A DNA stretch of 64,000 nucleotides from Linnemannia schmuckeri (Eukaryota > Mortierellomycota > Mortierellomycetes > Mortierellales > Mortierellaceae): the NCBI GenBank assembly GCA_029449235.1, contig JANATG010000002.1, forward strand, positions 2,604,001 to 2,668,000, given 5' to 3'. Below the pieces are notes generated by a model. It was not told the origin of the DNA, searched no databases, and saw only the letters and a program-made list of their open reading frames with translations. Position numbers and translations under genes: made by a program. Shown one piece after another: positions 10,536 through 19,800 of the stretch (its first letter is position 1; every line of letters starts with the position of its first letter).

Positions 10536-11079
10536 TTCAGTCCCGACTGGCACATCTCACTCGACCTCTGGACACCCTCGCTCACTTGGCGTCCGAAGAC
10601 GACACTGAAAATATATGGAAGGACCGAGCAGTTGCCCTGGCCAACACGATCCGGTACCTTGCAGGCGACATTGCAGCTCAAGCCAATGAGTCGCGACAAA
10701 ATATCCTCTATCGACAAATAGGCCTGGATGACCCTACACCTAAGCCCGCTGCAGTTACTCTCGCCGAAATCGCCGAGAGAAAGGCGGCCCTGGATGCGAT
10801 CAATGCTGTCTTCCCTACCAAGAAGAAGCCATACAAGCCTCCCAACAAGGACCAAGACAAGCAGGACAAGACCAAGTCCACCAACACATCCAAGGGCAAG
10901 CCCAAGCACCATAAGGACAAGGGCTCCGGTAACAACAACAACAGCAACACCAGCAACAAAAGCAACAAGAAGGGTGGCTCTGGCAACTCTGGCCGCAAGT
11001 CTGACGGCGGTAATTCCAGTATTGTTGAGAAAGGAGACGAACAGGGAAACGGAGGAGGGGAGAAGACAGACCAGTAGAA

Positions 11080-12942
11080 GGTCGTCTTCTCCATTTTCAG
11101 GGGGCATGGAGGGAGGTCACAAGCTCATCATGGGTCAACAGAGTGATCCAGGAGGGTTTCAGTATAATCTTCAACAAGCCACCCCCTTTACGACTGCCTC
11201 CACTTTACGCCCCCTTCAATTCGACAGAGGAGCAATCAGCCATCGATTCAGAGGTCCGATCTTTACTGGAAAAAAAGGCGATCGAAGAATGCAGGAGAGA
11301 CAAAGGATTCTACTCCAGGATCTTCACTATCCCAAAGAAGACAGGCGACTTAAGACCAGTCTTGAACCTTCGCCCCTTGAATCAGTACATCACCGCACCC
11401 AAATTCAAGATGGAAACGCTCTCAACAATCTGTCGCATGCTGAAGCCTCACGACTGGCTGACCAGCATCGACTTGGCCGATGCATTCCTACACGTACCGG
11501 TCACTCCAGCACATAGGAAGTACCTTCGATTCCGCTGGAACAACAAAGTGTACCAATTCAGGACATTACCTTTCGGCCTTTCTTTATCCCCTCTCGTATT
11601 TACCAAGGTTCTTCGACCAGTTCTCAAGTGGGCAAGGACCAGAGGAATCCGCATCTCGGCTTACCTGGACGACTTGTTGATTGCAGCATCGAGCCAGCAG
11701 GAGGCGAAGGAGCATACGAGAGCCGTACGACAACAACTCGAGAAATTGGGCTTTCTGATAAAGGAAAGCAAATCGACCATGGTGCCGACCCAGTGCATCG
11801 ATCACCTCGGGTTCAGGATCGATACAAGAACCATTACCCTTTCAGTTCCAAGGAGCAAGGTTCGAGACCTCAGAAGAGAGGCAGAGAAACTACTGAGGAG
11901 CAAGGCAACAGCATTGCGCAATCTGGCATCTTTTATCGGGAAAGCGATGGCGATGACAGCGGCAGTGTTTCCAGCCCGGCTTATGACTCGGCGGTTGATT
12001 CAAGTCCAGAATCAGGCATTGGCGAACCAATGGAAGTGGACAGCACAAGTTCACCTTACCGATCCAGCACTGGAGGAACTGGAATGGTGGAAGACACAGT
12101 TGGCAGAGTGGAATGGACAGAGCTTTCTACCACACAAGAGCGACATGGACGTGTACACCGACGCATCCAACAACCATTGGGGACTAGTAATGGACGAGAC
12201 AACAATTTCTCGACCATAGACGGAGGAGGAACAGGACCACCACATCAACTGGAAGGAGTTGAGGGTTATATGGCACCTGGTTCACCTCCCGGAGGCGCAA
12301 GGACGCTCCATCAACATCGTGTGCGACAACACAACAACGATCGCACACATCAACAGGTTCGGCGGAACACGATCACCGACACTGATGAACCTCACCTCCG
12401 ACATCTGGACACACTGTCTGCGGACGAACACTCGATTGAAGACGACCTACGTTCCATCAGCCTTCAATCCCGCGGACGCGCCATCCAGGAAAATGATCAC
12501 TCAACTCGAGTGGTCAATCAGCCCTACATTTTTCGACCATCTGGAAGAAAGTTGGGGCGCACACAACATCGATCTCTTCGCCTCACCAGAAAACGCCAAG
12601 GTTTCACGGTTCGTCTCTTGGAAGCCAAACCGCGCGGCGGTGGCATACGACTCCCTTCGTCTGAGTTGGACGGGAATGGGCCGCGTCTACGCCTGCCCTC
12701 CATGGAATTTGATTCCTCTAGTCCTACAAAAGATCCGACAAGACAAGGTTCAAGCAACGGTGATAACTCCCTTTTGGCCCAGCATGTTGTGGTTCCCAAC
12801 AATATCAGGGATGGCGATCTCGAAACCAATGTCGATACCCAGGGACATGGTCCTTCCCGCACCCGGCAACAGTCCACACGTTCTGGCGCGAAATCCCTTG
12901 TGGTCTCTCGCGGCATGGAACATAGACGGCAGCAGGCCATAG
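11080..12942 (+). pseudogene. DIRS ORF2: reverse transcriptase and RNase H, one in-frame stop
   Basis: The frame is open upstream of 11143 and overlaps the end of ORF1 by a -1 shift. It begins with the typical WVNRVIQEGFSIIF. RT motifs are VLNLRPLNQYI, SIDLADAFLHVPV, LPFGLSLSPLVFTKVL and AYLDDLLIA. RNase H begins at YTDASNNHWG. A TAG at 12217-12219 interrupts the RNase H domain, and the same frame then continues with HINWKEL, SINIVCDNTTT, YVPSAFNPADAPSR and the DIRS-typical NIDLFASPENAKVSRF up to 12942. With only that stop, the ORF looks recently inactivated. No methyltransferase-like domain was recognised after RNase H. Confidence 0.82.
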
Positions 12943-13910
12943 CAGCAGGAGCAGACAGTAACGTTCTCTCAATTCTGTTCGACTCGCCCAGCAGCAGACA
13001 ACTGGACAAAAGCTACAGCTCCGCCCAAACAGCATTTATCAACTGGATGGAGTATCTGGATCGGGATCCCTTTCATCCAGAGAACATGGATGTCTTAAAT
13101 TTTTTGGCCTACGGGGTCATCGAGTTGAAATGGAAACCAGCAACCCTTAAGACCAACAAGTCCGCCCTTTTCAAGATGTTCGACCAAGACATTGTGGCAA
13201 GAATAACAAACGACGGTCGTTTCCAGGAATTTATGAGACTGGCAACACAACGCGGCGTCAAGCGAATCCGAAGTAATCACATCGACCTTACCCCAGTCAT
13301 TCGATACCTGCGTAGACTTGGGAACAATCTGTCGATGTCCACCACCGATCTTACCAAAAAGCTGTGTTGGTTATTAGCCACGTGTGGATTCCTTCGCCCG
13401 GACGACCTTAGATGCACCGACGCAAGAGCCTCTCGCATCGTCAACGGAAATCTCGAGTTGGTGGTTCTCTTTCCCAAGGAGACAAGACAAGGACAGAAGA
13501 TCATCAAGCCCGTGATCATCCGTCCCCATCCAGATGAAGCCCTCTGCCCGGTCAAGGCCTTCATCGAGTACCGCAGTAGAACACAAGCAGGCGATTGTAC
13601 AGTCGTACATCCCAAGGACCCTTCCAAGCGCTACACTCCTCTGGTACGCTATGTCCGCGATAGTACTTCTGCCACGGGCACCGACCGGATCTCCAACCAT
13701 ATTAAGGCGATCATGCAGCTTGTCCCACGGAACCAGGACGAGCCCCCTTTCAAGGCCCGCGCGGTGGGCGCTACCCGAGCCCTTCTGAAAGGGGTACCTG
13801 TCGATGATGTGACAGTTCACGGGAACTGGTCCTCCCCTATGATCGTGGACTCGTTCTACCGCCTGTCCCGATCACTCGCAAGCAACTTTACCGAGGCGGT
13901 ATTGTCTTGA
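12915..13910 (+). CDS. DIRS tyrosine recombinase (YR)
   Basis: This ORF would integrate the element by tyrosine recombination in place of a DDE integrase. The ATG at 12915 (MEHRRQQ) is one possible start. The frame is actually open from 11628, so it overlaps ORF2 for 1.3 kb. A core-binding SAM-like part (SYSSAQTAFINWMEYL) is followed by the catalytic domain with CGFLRPDDLR, whose arginine is likely catalytic, and VHGNWSSPMIVDSFYRLSR, which carries the nucleophilic tyrosine. The usual HxxR box is weak: KARAVGATRAL lacks the histidine expected from related elements. The copy may therefore be impaired, although it is uninterrupted. Confidence 0.8.
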   Translation: MEHRRQQAIAAGADSNVLSILFDSPSSRQLDKSYSSAQTAFINWMEYLDRDPFHPENMDVLNFLAYGVIELKWKPATLKTNKSALFKMFDQDIVARITNDGRFQEFMRLATQRGVKRIRSNHIDLTPVIRYLRRLGNNLSMSTTDLTKKLCWLLATCGFLRPDDLRCTDARASRIVNGNLELVVLFPKETRQGQKIIKPVIIRPHPDEALCPVKAFIEYRSRTQAGDCTVVHPKDPSKRYTPLVRYVRDSTSATGTDRISNHIKAIMQLVPRNQDEPPFKARAVGATRALLKGVPVDDVTVHGNWSSPMIVDSFYRLSRSLASNFTEAVLS

Positions 13911-14007
13911 TTTTTTTTTTTCTTTTCTATTTTTCTTTTCTTTTCTTTTCATTCATTCTTTCTCTCCCTCTGGATACACAGATGGAGTCCCTGGAAAGGA
14001 AGAATAA

Positions 14008-14278
14008 TGAAAGGCGATGCCGAATGTAATGACGGCTAAAGCCTATTATTCGACATCTCCAGGGACTCCAGATGTCCCACCCATCCCCCCCGGTTTCTCT
14101 GACAATCGATAGAGAGCAAGATATCTGGAGGATCCCTTTCATAGTAGTGAGCACCCCCCTTTTCTTTTTTTATTTTTGGACAATCATGATAGCAATAAAC
14201 AAAGATACACACATCTGGAGTCCCTGGAGATGTCGAATAATAGGCTTTAGCCGTCATTACATTCGGCATCGCCTTTCA
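14008..14278. repeat. DIRS internal complementary region and right terminus
   Basis: Bases 14008-14075 and 14211-14278 are exact inverse copies over 68 bp. Between them lies the inverse of the left terminus (14108-14210). The outer right end is near 14278-14280. Confidence 0.8.
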
Positions 14279-14280
14279 AT

Positions 14281-14800
14281 GGGGGGCGTTATTCAGTCAG
14301 ATTTAATTCTGCTAGGATTTACGGATATTCACTTTGAAAAATCCACATTTACGGGGGTTGTTCTCGGTCTGATGGTCTCAGACTGCACTTCAGATAGCAC
14401 AGCGCCTTGTCGCTGCTGCAGCAATCGAAACAACAGACAGGCTTGGTAAGCTTTCCTTGGGTTCATCACGCAAAGCTCCTATGGTCTGCGAGAGAGCAGA
14501 GGACCAGCGTGCGGACTAAGCGCAGTGCCCTTGATTTAAAAGACGGTGTCTGCCAGGCCGCCTGTGATGAAATCGAGCTTTAGATTTGATGAGGGTCCAG
14601 CTTGTTGGTTTAGAAAGACGAGACGTGACTTGCTGCTTCACAGAGATCCGGGGTCGCTGGATGGACTGGAGTTGTTTTAAAAGATGTGCCATACGAGCGG
14701 TTCTCTGGAATCCAGACTGTGCAAGCGTTCCTGGGCTGCCCTTTAGATCTGGAACGACCCTCGACTATGAAAAAAAGATTTTGGCAAAAGGGCATGTAGT
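14281..14800. other. Intergenic, nothing recognised
   Basis: About 520 bp of non-coding sequence between the DIRS terminus and the promoter-like module. Short ORFs have no recognisable similarity. No inverted repeats or RNA genes were seen. Confidence 0.4.
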
Positions 14801-14963
14801 ATTGTACCTTTCAACCAAAATGAGTAAAAAAATTAACCACTAATCCGGTTGTGAGCGGGGTTTGCATGGGTTTGGAACAACATAGTCGTGAATAGCTGGC
14901 TAATCGAGGTTTAGTGGCCGAAATAAAATATTCTATGTGGAGTGCGCAATATAAATACCCCTC
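14801..14963 (+). promoter_or_regulatory. Promoter-like module shared with the NLR gene upstream regions
   Basis: By eye about 80% of this 163-bp stretch matches 28332-28488 (inverted) and its mirror 56569-56725. Conserved blocks are TTTCAACCAAAATGAG, GGGTTTGCATGGGT, GTGAATAGCTGGC and CGGCCGAAAT-like sequence. A TATA-like TATAAATA lies at its 3' end (14951-14957). In all three cases the module points toward a downstream gene: here the F-box ORF at 15732, elsewhere the NLR. A dispersed repeat is the alternative explanation. Confidence 0.45.
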
Positions 14964-15409
14964 TGTCGCGTCCACTGACTTTGTTTGCCACCATTTTGCC
15001 ATCATGCATGGTGGTTACAAAATAAAGAAATCGTAGGATCAAAAATAAATAGAACGCTCACAAAGACACGCAACACATACATACACACACAGACATATTC
15101 ATTCAACATACATAGCCATTCCTTTTAGTACAAGTAGTAGTCTCCCTCTTAGTTTAGTTCTTCACTTAGTAATCTTGAACAACAACTCCAATACACTCAC
15201 AATACTCTGTCACTCTCTGCCTGTCCTGTCTTCCCCTTCTGCCTATCTCTGTCCGCCTTTGCTTGTTTCCATCTGTCTTTATCCACTTCCCGTCTCTTGC
15301 CCTGCCTTGTTTGACCCTGCCCTGACCTGTTTGCCTGACATCTGTCAACTGAAAGCCAATCCGCCCCGCCTGTCCGCCCATTGGACCCGTCTAGGTTCGC
15401 GACACCCTC
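14959..15409. mobile_element. Solo LTR (14964-15404) with TSD CCCTC
   Basis: The 441-bp insert starts TGTCGCGT and ends TTCGCGACA, flanked by CCCTC at 14959-14963 and 15405-15409. Its ends, and the pyrimidine-rich GCCTGTCC-type interior near the right end, match the inverse of the solo LTR in gag (9302-9699). It separates the TATA-like box at 14951 from the F-box ORF that starts at 15732. Confidence 0.88.
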
Positions 15410-15731
15410 TCTTCTTGTACCATAAAAGGGGATTTTTTTGACCTCCTCTACTTTCCTCTAGTACTCCAGTCTCTCTCTCTTCCTTCCTTCTCATGTTCAT
15501 TCCCTCAGTCGTACTCTCTTGCTCTGTTGCATTTACAATTAGTGTCTGTCATCCTCCATATCCTTATCCACGTCATGGACTACTTTACAACATCACTGTC
15601 GTCTTGCTCATCCTCTTCATTTTGTTCTTACTTCCTTCTTTTCTTCATTCCTCCTTCGTTATCGTACCTTCTTGTGGCCCATCATTATTCTATTCGTCAT
15701 CATCCCCGTCACGGTCACATACTTCAGCCTT
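15410..15731 (+). other. Pyrimidine-rich leader of the F-box gene
   Basis: C/T-rich sequence between the solo LTR and the F-box ORF. It looks like 5' untranslated DNA. No conserved ORF was seen. Confidence 0.4.
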
Positions 15732-16142
15732 ATGACTAAGATGTTCCGAACACATCCCCTCGATCTGCATGAGATTCGCTCAAGAATTGCCAGCAGCTTT
15801 GGTCTCAAAGACCTCGCGTCCTGTGCGCGTGTGAGCAAGGATTGGAATGACTCATTTACACCGCCACTCTACAACTCTGTCATCTTATCGGAACATGGCC
15901 TCAGCATGGAATGTGCTGAGAGAAACAAGCACCTTATACGACGCCTGGAGGTTCAGAGCTCTGCCTTTAAAAAACTATCCCTGAGAACTGCACGAGACAA
16001 AGTACTTTCTAGCATCTTGACCAACTCGAGTCTGACCATTTTGGAATTGGGGGACAACTCGATCGGACGCAACGAAGCTCAGGCGCTATCTGAAGCACTC
16101 AAGACCAACTCGACTGTAACCATTCCAGCTTATAGTATATAG
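15732..16142 (+). CDS. Short F-box/LRR protein, probably truncated
   Basis: The product is 136 residues. An N-terminal F-box-like motif (LDLHEIRSRIASSFGLKDLASCARVSKDWNDSF, about 8-40) would bind Skp1 in an SCF ubiquitin ligase. Ribonuclease-inhibitor-type leucine-rich repeats follow (LTILELGDNSIGRNEAQALSEAL). The second repeat breaks off after KTNSTVTIP and the ORF stops at once, whereas such proteins usually have many repeats. It is therefore likely a truncated member of a large family. The start MTKMFRT was preferred over an upstream in-frame ATG at 15672, which would add a hydrophobic stretch that looks like leader sequence. Confidence 0.6.
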   Translation: MTKMFRTHPLDLHEIRSRIASSFGLKDLASCARVSKDWNDSFTPPLYNSVILSEHGLSMECAERNKHLIRRLEVQSSAFKKLSLRTARDKVLSSILTNSSLTILELGDNSIGRNEAQALSEALKTNSTVTIPAYSI

Positions 16143-16855
16143 CTGACGCCACCTCAATACTCAGTTACCACAAGGTAACGAATGACACTTAACAAATATT
16201 ATTGAAGAGAATGAATAATGTATTTGGGTTGAAAAGCGAAAAAATGCCATGTCTCTTAAATCGACCACATTGTTACTCAGGGAGAGGATCGAAGGTCAGA
16301 GTTGTAGGACCGCTGTTAAGTCCTCAATTAGTACGGGGAGAAGGAGTTGTTGGTTGAAGGGAGGTTGATAGTAGGGAGTAGTGATAATGGTGTCCTAAAG
16401 AACCCCACGAAACGATACCCTGCAGCACGCCAGTGAAACTCTTGTCAGTACTGCTCTCGTCCAAGAGGTGATGTGTAAAGGACAACGAGCAGACAAGTGG
16501 GCTTGGCGCACTACTAATACTATGTCTATTAAAGTATATGGCTGCTAATCTAAGGCGTCGCCGCCTCGGCCTAGCCGCCACCTCTTTTTGCAACATCGTC
16601 TTCATAACCGCGCCATATAAAAGGACACATAAGTTGTCAACGTATCTTCAGCCTATTCCCTTCTCAATCAAAAGGTAAACACGAACCTGGATCGTTCTTC
16701 CTCAACAGAAAAAAAAGGTGCAATCCGAGTCAAGGTTATCTATTGTCTACGAATATGGCTTCAATCTTTGAACGATATAGCTTATCAAAACGCAAAACTG
16801 AAAAAAAAACATTCTTTATTCTATTGTGCATACTTCAGAGCGTCGACTGGCTGGG
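16143..16855. other. Intergenic between convergent F-box genes
   Basis: About 700 bp with no ORF I can support. It must contain the 3' ends of both flanking genes, which point toward each other. Confidence 0.45.
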
Positions 16856-19800
16856 TCAATCGCGAAAATCAAGACGGTACCGAGGATCCAACTGGCCAAT
16901 CCGTGGTCGGTCTCGTTCCCGCTCCCGCTCTTCATCTGACGAGTCGCCCACCAACATCAACTTACGCTTCTTGCGCGCCGCAGGTGAGATCCTGTCCTCT
17001 GGGTGAGGCACCACTTGGATCCGTCGATGCAGGTTCAGTCGTCTCAGTGTTGTAGCCAGGAGATCCGCTGGTGATTCTGAGACGACTCTTTTCCCTACTT
17101 GGTTGCCGGTCGTGTTGGTTCTTGCTCCTGTTCCTGCACTCGTTTCTATTCTTGACCCCGATCCCGACCCTCCGCCTGTGTCAGAACCAGAAGCAATGCT
17201 GGAATTGGAATCGGAAACAGTGGTGGAAGTGCCTGCAGATACGACCAAAGCCGTATTTGGGTGTACGCTCGGGTTGAACCGAGAGATCTTTCTCTCCACC
17301 AGCTTGCCTCCTAGATTTCCCAGCCTTGGCCACGCCAGCGCCATCCATTGCAACTCGACCAAGCCAACCTCATTGTCGGAGATTCCGCGATAAACAAGGG
17401 TGTGAAGATGCCTCAAGGTCTTCAGGAACCTAAGACCCTTGTCCAACCCTAACGTCAGGCAGTTGGCATTGCCCTCTGTGTCAGTCGTAGGAATTTCGCT
17501 GGCTGTGGTCCGACTAATGTCCAGGCTCTCCAAACACTCCAGTGCCCCCAGCTGTCGATAGACCTTCATCGCCGTCTCCCGATCCTGCGGACAGCCTCGA
17601 ATGTCAATGGTGAGCTCCTTGAGACCGATACATGCCCAGTCGGGGTAGACAGAGTTGTTGACGATATCCTTTGCTCTGATATGATCCGCATAAAAGACCC
17701 TCAAGTTCCGACACTCACCCAAGACTCGCTGTATCAACGTACCCGTCACCTGCGCGCAACTCCGGATGTCGAGATAGGTCACCGACAGGAGATGTCGCGT
17801 AGTCAAGTTGTTGGCCGCCATCATCCCAAAGACACAGCCTGAGATATCCAGCTTCTGCAGCTCCGGCACACCCTTGATCATAGAAGAGACATCCAAGTCC
17901 GAGAGCCCTTGCATCCTAAACGACAGATGCGTCAAGTTCGGCAATTTCTCCGCCAACGCATCTGTGAACGACTTGACAACCATCCCCCACGGCGGACGAA
18001 AATCCAATTCGACCAAATTTGGACACATCTTGAGGAAGTCGAGACCGAAGGTGCTGCTGCGGGCGTGGACCTGGTTCAAGGTGAGCGATTTCATCTGCGG
18101 CATCGCCAGGATCACACCATCAGTTGGCGCGGCAGGCTGGTTGGGGAACGGTCCAAATTCGATCCTGACCTTCCTGAGTTCCAGCTTCCGCAGCCTCGGG
18201 CACACTTTCTCCAGGAAGACCTTGGTCTTTTGTGCGTCAATGTCGTTGTCGACCAGGACCAGATCTCGAACATTCTCCAGAGCAAAGGCGGCGGTGTAAA
18301 AGTCTCGAAGTGCGTCCAGAGACCGAATGGCATAGTGAAGTTCCAGCGCCCGCAGAGTCTCCGAGTTCAACTGCATCAACCGGAGCCAGTACTTGTAGTG
18401 GCAGCCCCACTCCCTTGAGAACCGCTTGTCCGTCAAGATCAGTCGCTCCAGCTGATGACAGTATCGCTTGGAGTAATTAGTGTTGTCGTTGAGGAAACGG
18501 CTGACCTTGTTCTGACGTTTGTTGGCGGTAATAACATCCTTCATTCGCCCCTTTCGAGCCACGCGCTCACTCTTTCTGCTCTCGATCCTCCGTTCGAAGT
18601 CGCTCAGGGTCTCATCCAGATCCATACCCATCTCTCCGTCCAAGGCAACATCTTCATCGACATATGCCCAGCTCTCCTCCGCCTCCTCCTCTTCCCGAGA
18701 CCTGTGCCATACCAGCTCCTCTTCCTTGTACTGACTGTGAACCGAGGGCACCATCGAGGTCAGCACAGTGCCATGTCCATTGTACTCAAACGTCCTGATC
18801 AGGTGGCTGTTCTTGTGCATGACTTTTGCCGTGGGATAGTCGTTCGAGCCTCCAAGAACGTTTTTGTACACTGGTCGAAGATCAGCCCACAGCGACGGAT
18901 GAAAGGACTGCCACCAGCCCTCCGAAACCAAGAGACAGCTCCGAAGATCCCTCCGTGTCAAGAACCGAGCAATGTTGGATCGGATCTCGGGCAGATCCAG
19001 AGGGTTGGTTGCGCGGTTGGAGAGCAATTGTTGCCGTTCCTGTTGCTGCCGCTCTGTCAGGACCTCAGCTTCCCGCTGGACCTTGGTCAACGCTACTGCC
19101 GTTGGAGATGGGGACTGTGATGGCTGTGATGATCGAGACAATACTCTTGGTGATAATGGTTGTCTCTGTGGCGGTGGTGGTGTTGATCGAGCAGCTGCAG
19201 AGACTGATTGTGCCTTCTTCCTGCGTTCTAGAGCCTCAGCCGCCTGAAGTCGCAGTCGTACTGTAAGCGGCAATGTCGATTTCGAGGTTTGCTTAGACGG
19301 GACTCTTTGCACTGTCTGTGGTTGACTTTCAATCGGGCTCGAGGATTCGGTGCCATTGATGGTGGTGCCCTGAGATTCTGTGTCAGTTGATTCCATTCTG
19401 TCCGAAGTATCTTCGTCATCCATTTCCATTGTCAAATCGATGATTGGTACTGAGCTGGGAGGCGGTGATGCATCTAGCAATGATGTGGTAGAGGTGTTTG
19501 ATGTTGACATTGATGTTGATGTCGATGCTGATGTTGATGTTGATGTTGATGTTGATGTTGATGTTGATTTTGACTCTACCTCTGCCAATTTATTGTCCTC
19601 TGAATTCGGTGATTGTCCTATCCGAACATCGCTGCTTGACTCCAGTGACAAAGAATCAGCTGCTATGTCCTTAGGTGCTGCTGAAGGGGTGAATATTGAC
19701 TTTGCCGATGCTGAAGAGGATCCACTTGCTGTAGTAGGATGGAATGATGCTTCCACAGTAGTAATTGAGATTGTATCAGGTCCAGGATTGGTGTTGGTGT

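Larger units (their letters stand above)
4236..10540 (-). mobile_element. Ty3/Gypsy LTR retrotransposon (chromovirus-like) with 98-bp LTRs
   Basis: Two 98-bp LTRs (4241-4338 and 10438-10535) that look identical to me begin TGCAAC and end GTTGCA. The 5-bp target duplication TTCAG lies outside them at 4236-4240 and 10536-10540. The element reads on the minus strand in the order gag, protease, RT, RNase H, integrase, chromodomain, which is the Ty3/Gypsy order. A primer binding site starts directly after the 5' LTR at 10437, and a polypurine tract (4339-4350) directly precedes the 3' LTR. Four solo LTRs interrupt it. LTR identity suggests recent insertion, but 98 bp gives little power. Confidence 0.92.
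3869..11077 (+). pseudogene. DIRS ORF1 (gag-like), interrupted by the Gypsy element
   Basis: The 5' part (3869-4240) starts MSTGATIQAQLSAI. The 3' part (10541-11077) ends in a hydrophilic tail rich in Lys, Asn, Ser and Gly. With one copy of the duplication removed they join in the same frame to give a 302-residue product. The N-terminus is heptad-like, which suggests a coiled coil. The middle holds charged helical sequence such as NIWKDRAVALANTIRYL. No zinc knuckle is seen. The role as a nucleocapsid-like protein is inferred from its place ahead of the RT. The insertion splits the ORF after codon 124, so this copy cannot make ORF1 product. Confidence 0.75.
3688..14278 (+). mobile_element. DIRS-type (tyrosine recombinase) retrotransposon, split by a Gypsy element
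   Basis: The left terminal repeat (about 3688-3811) returns inverted at about 14108-14231. The right terminal region 14211-14278 is the exact inverse of 14008-14075. There are no LTRs and no obvious target duplication, which is the DIRS layout. The plus strand encodes ORF1 (gag-like), ORF2 (reverse transcriptase/RNase H) and a tyrosine recombinase. Removing the 6,300-bp Gypsy insertion (4241-10540, including one duplication copy) leaves about 4.3 kb, close to the normal size for DIRS elements. The ends are placed by where the inverted matches stop, so they may be off by a few bases. Confidence 0.85.
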
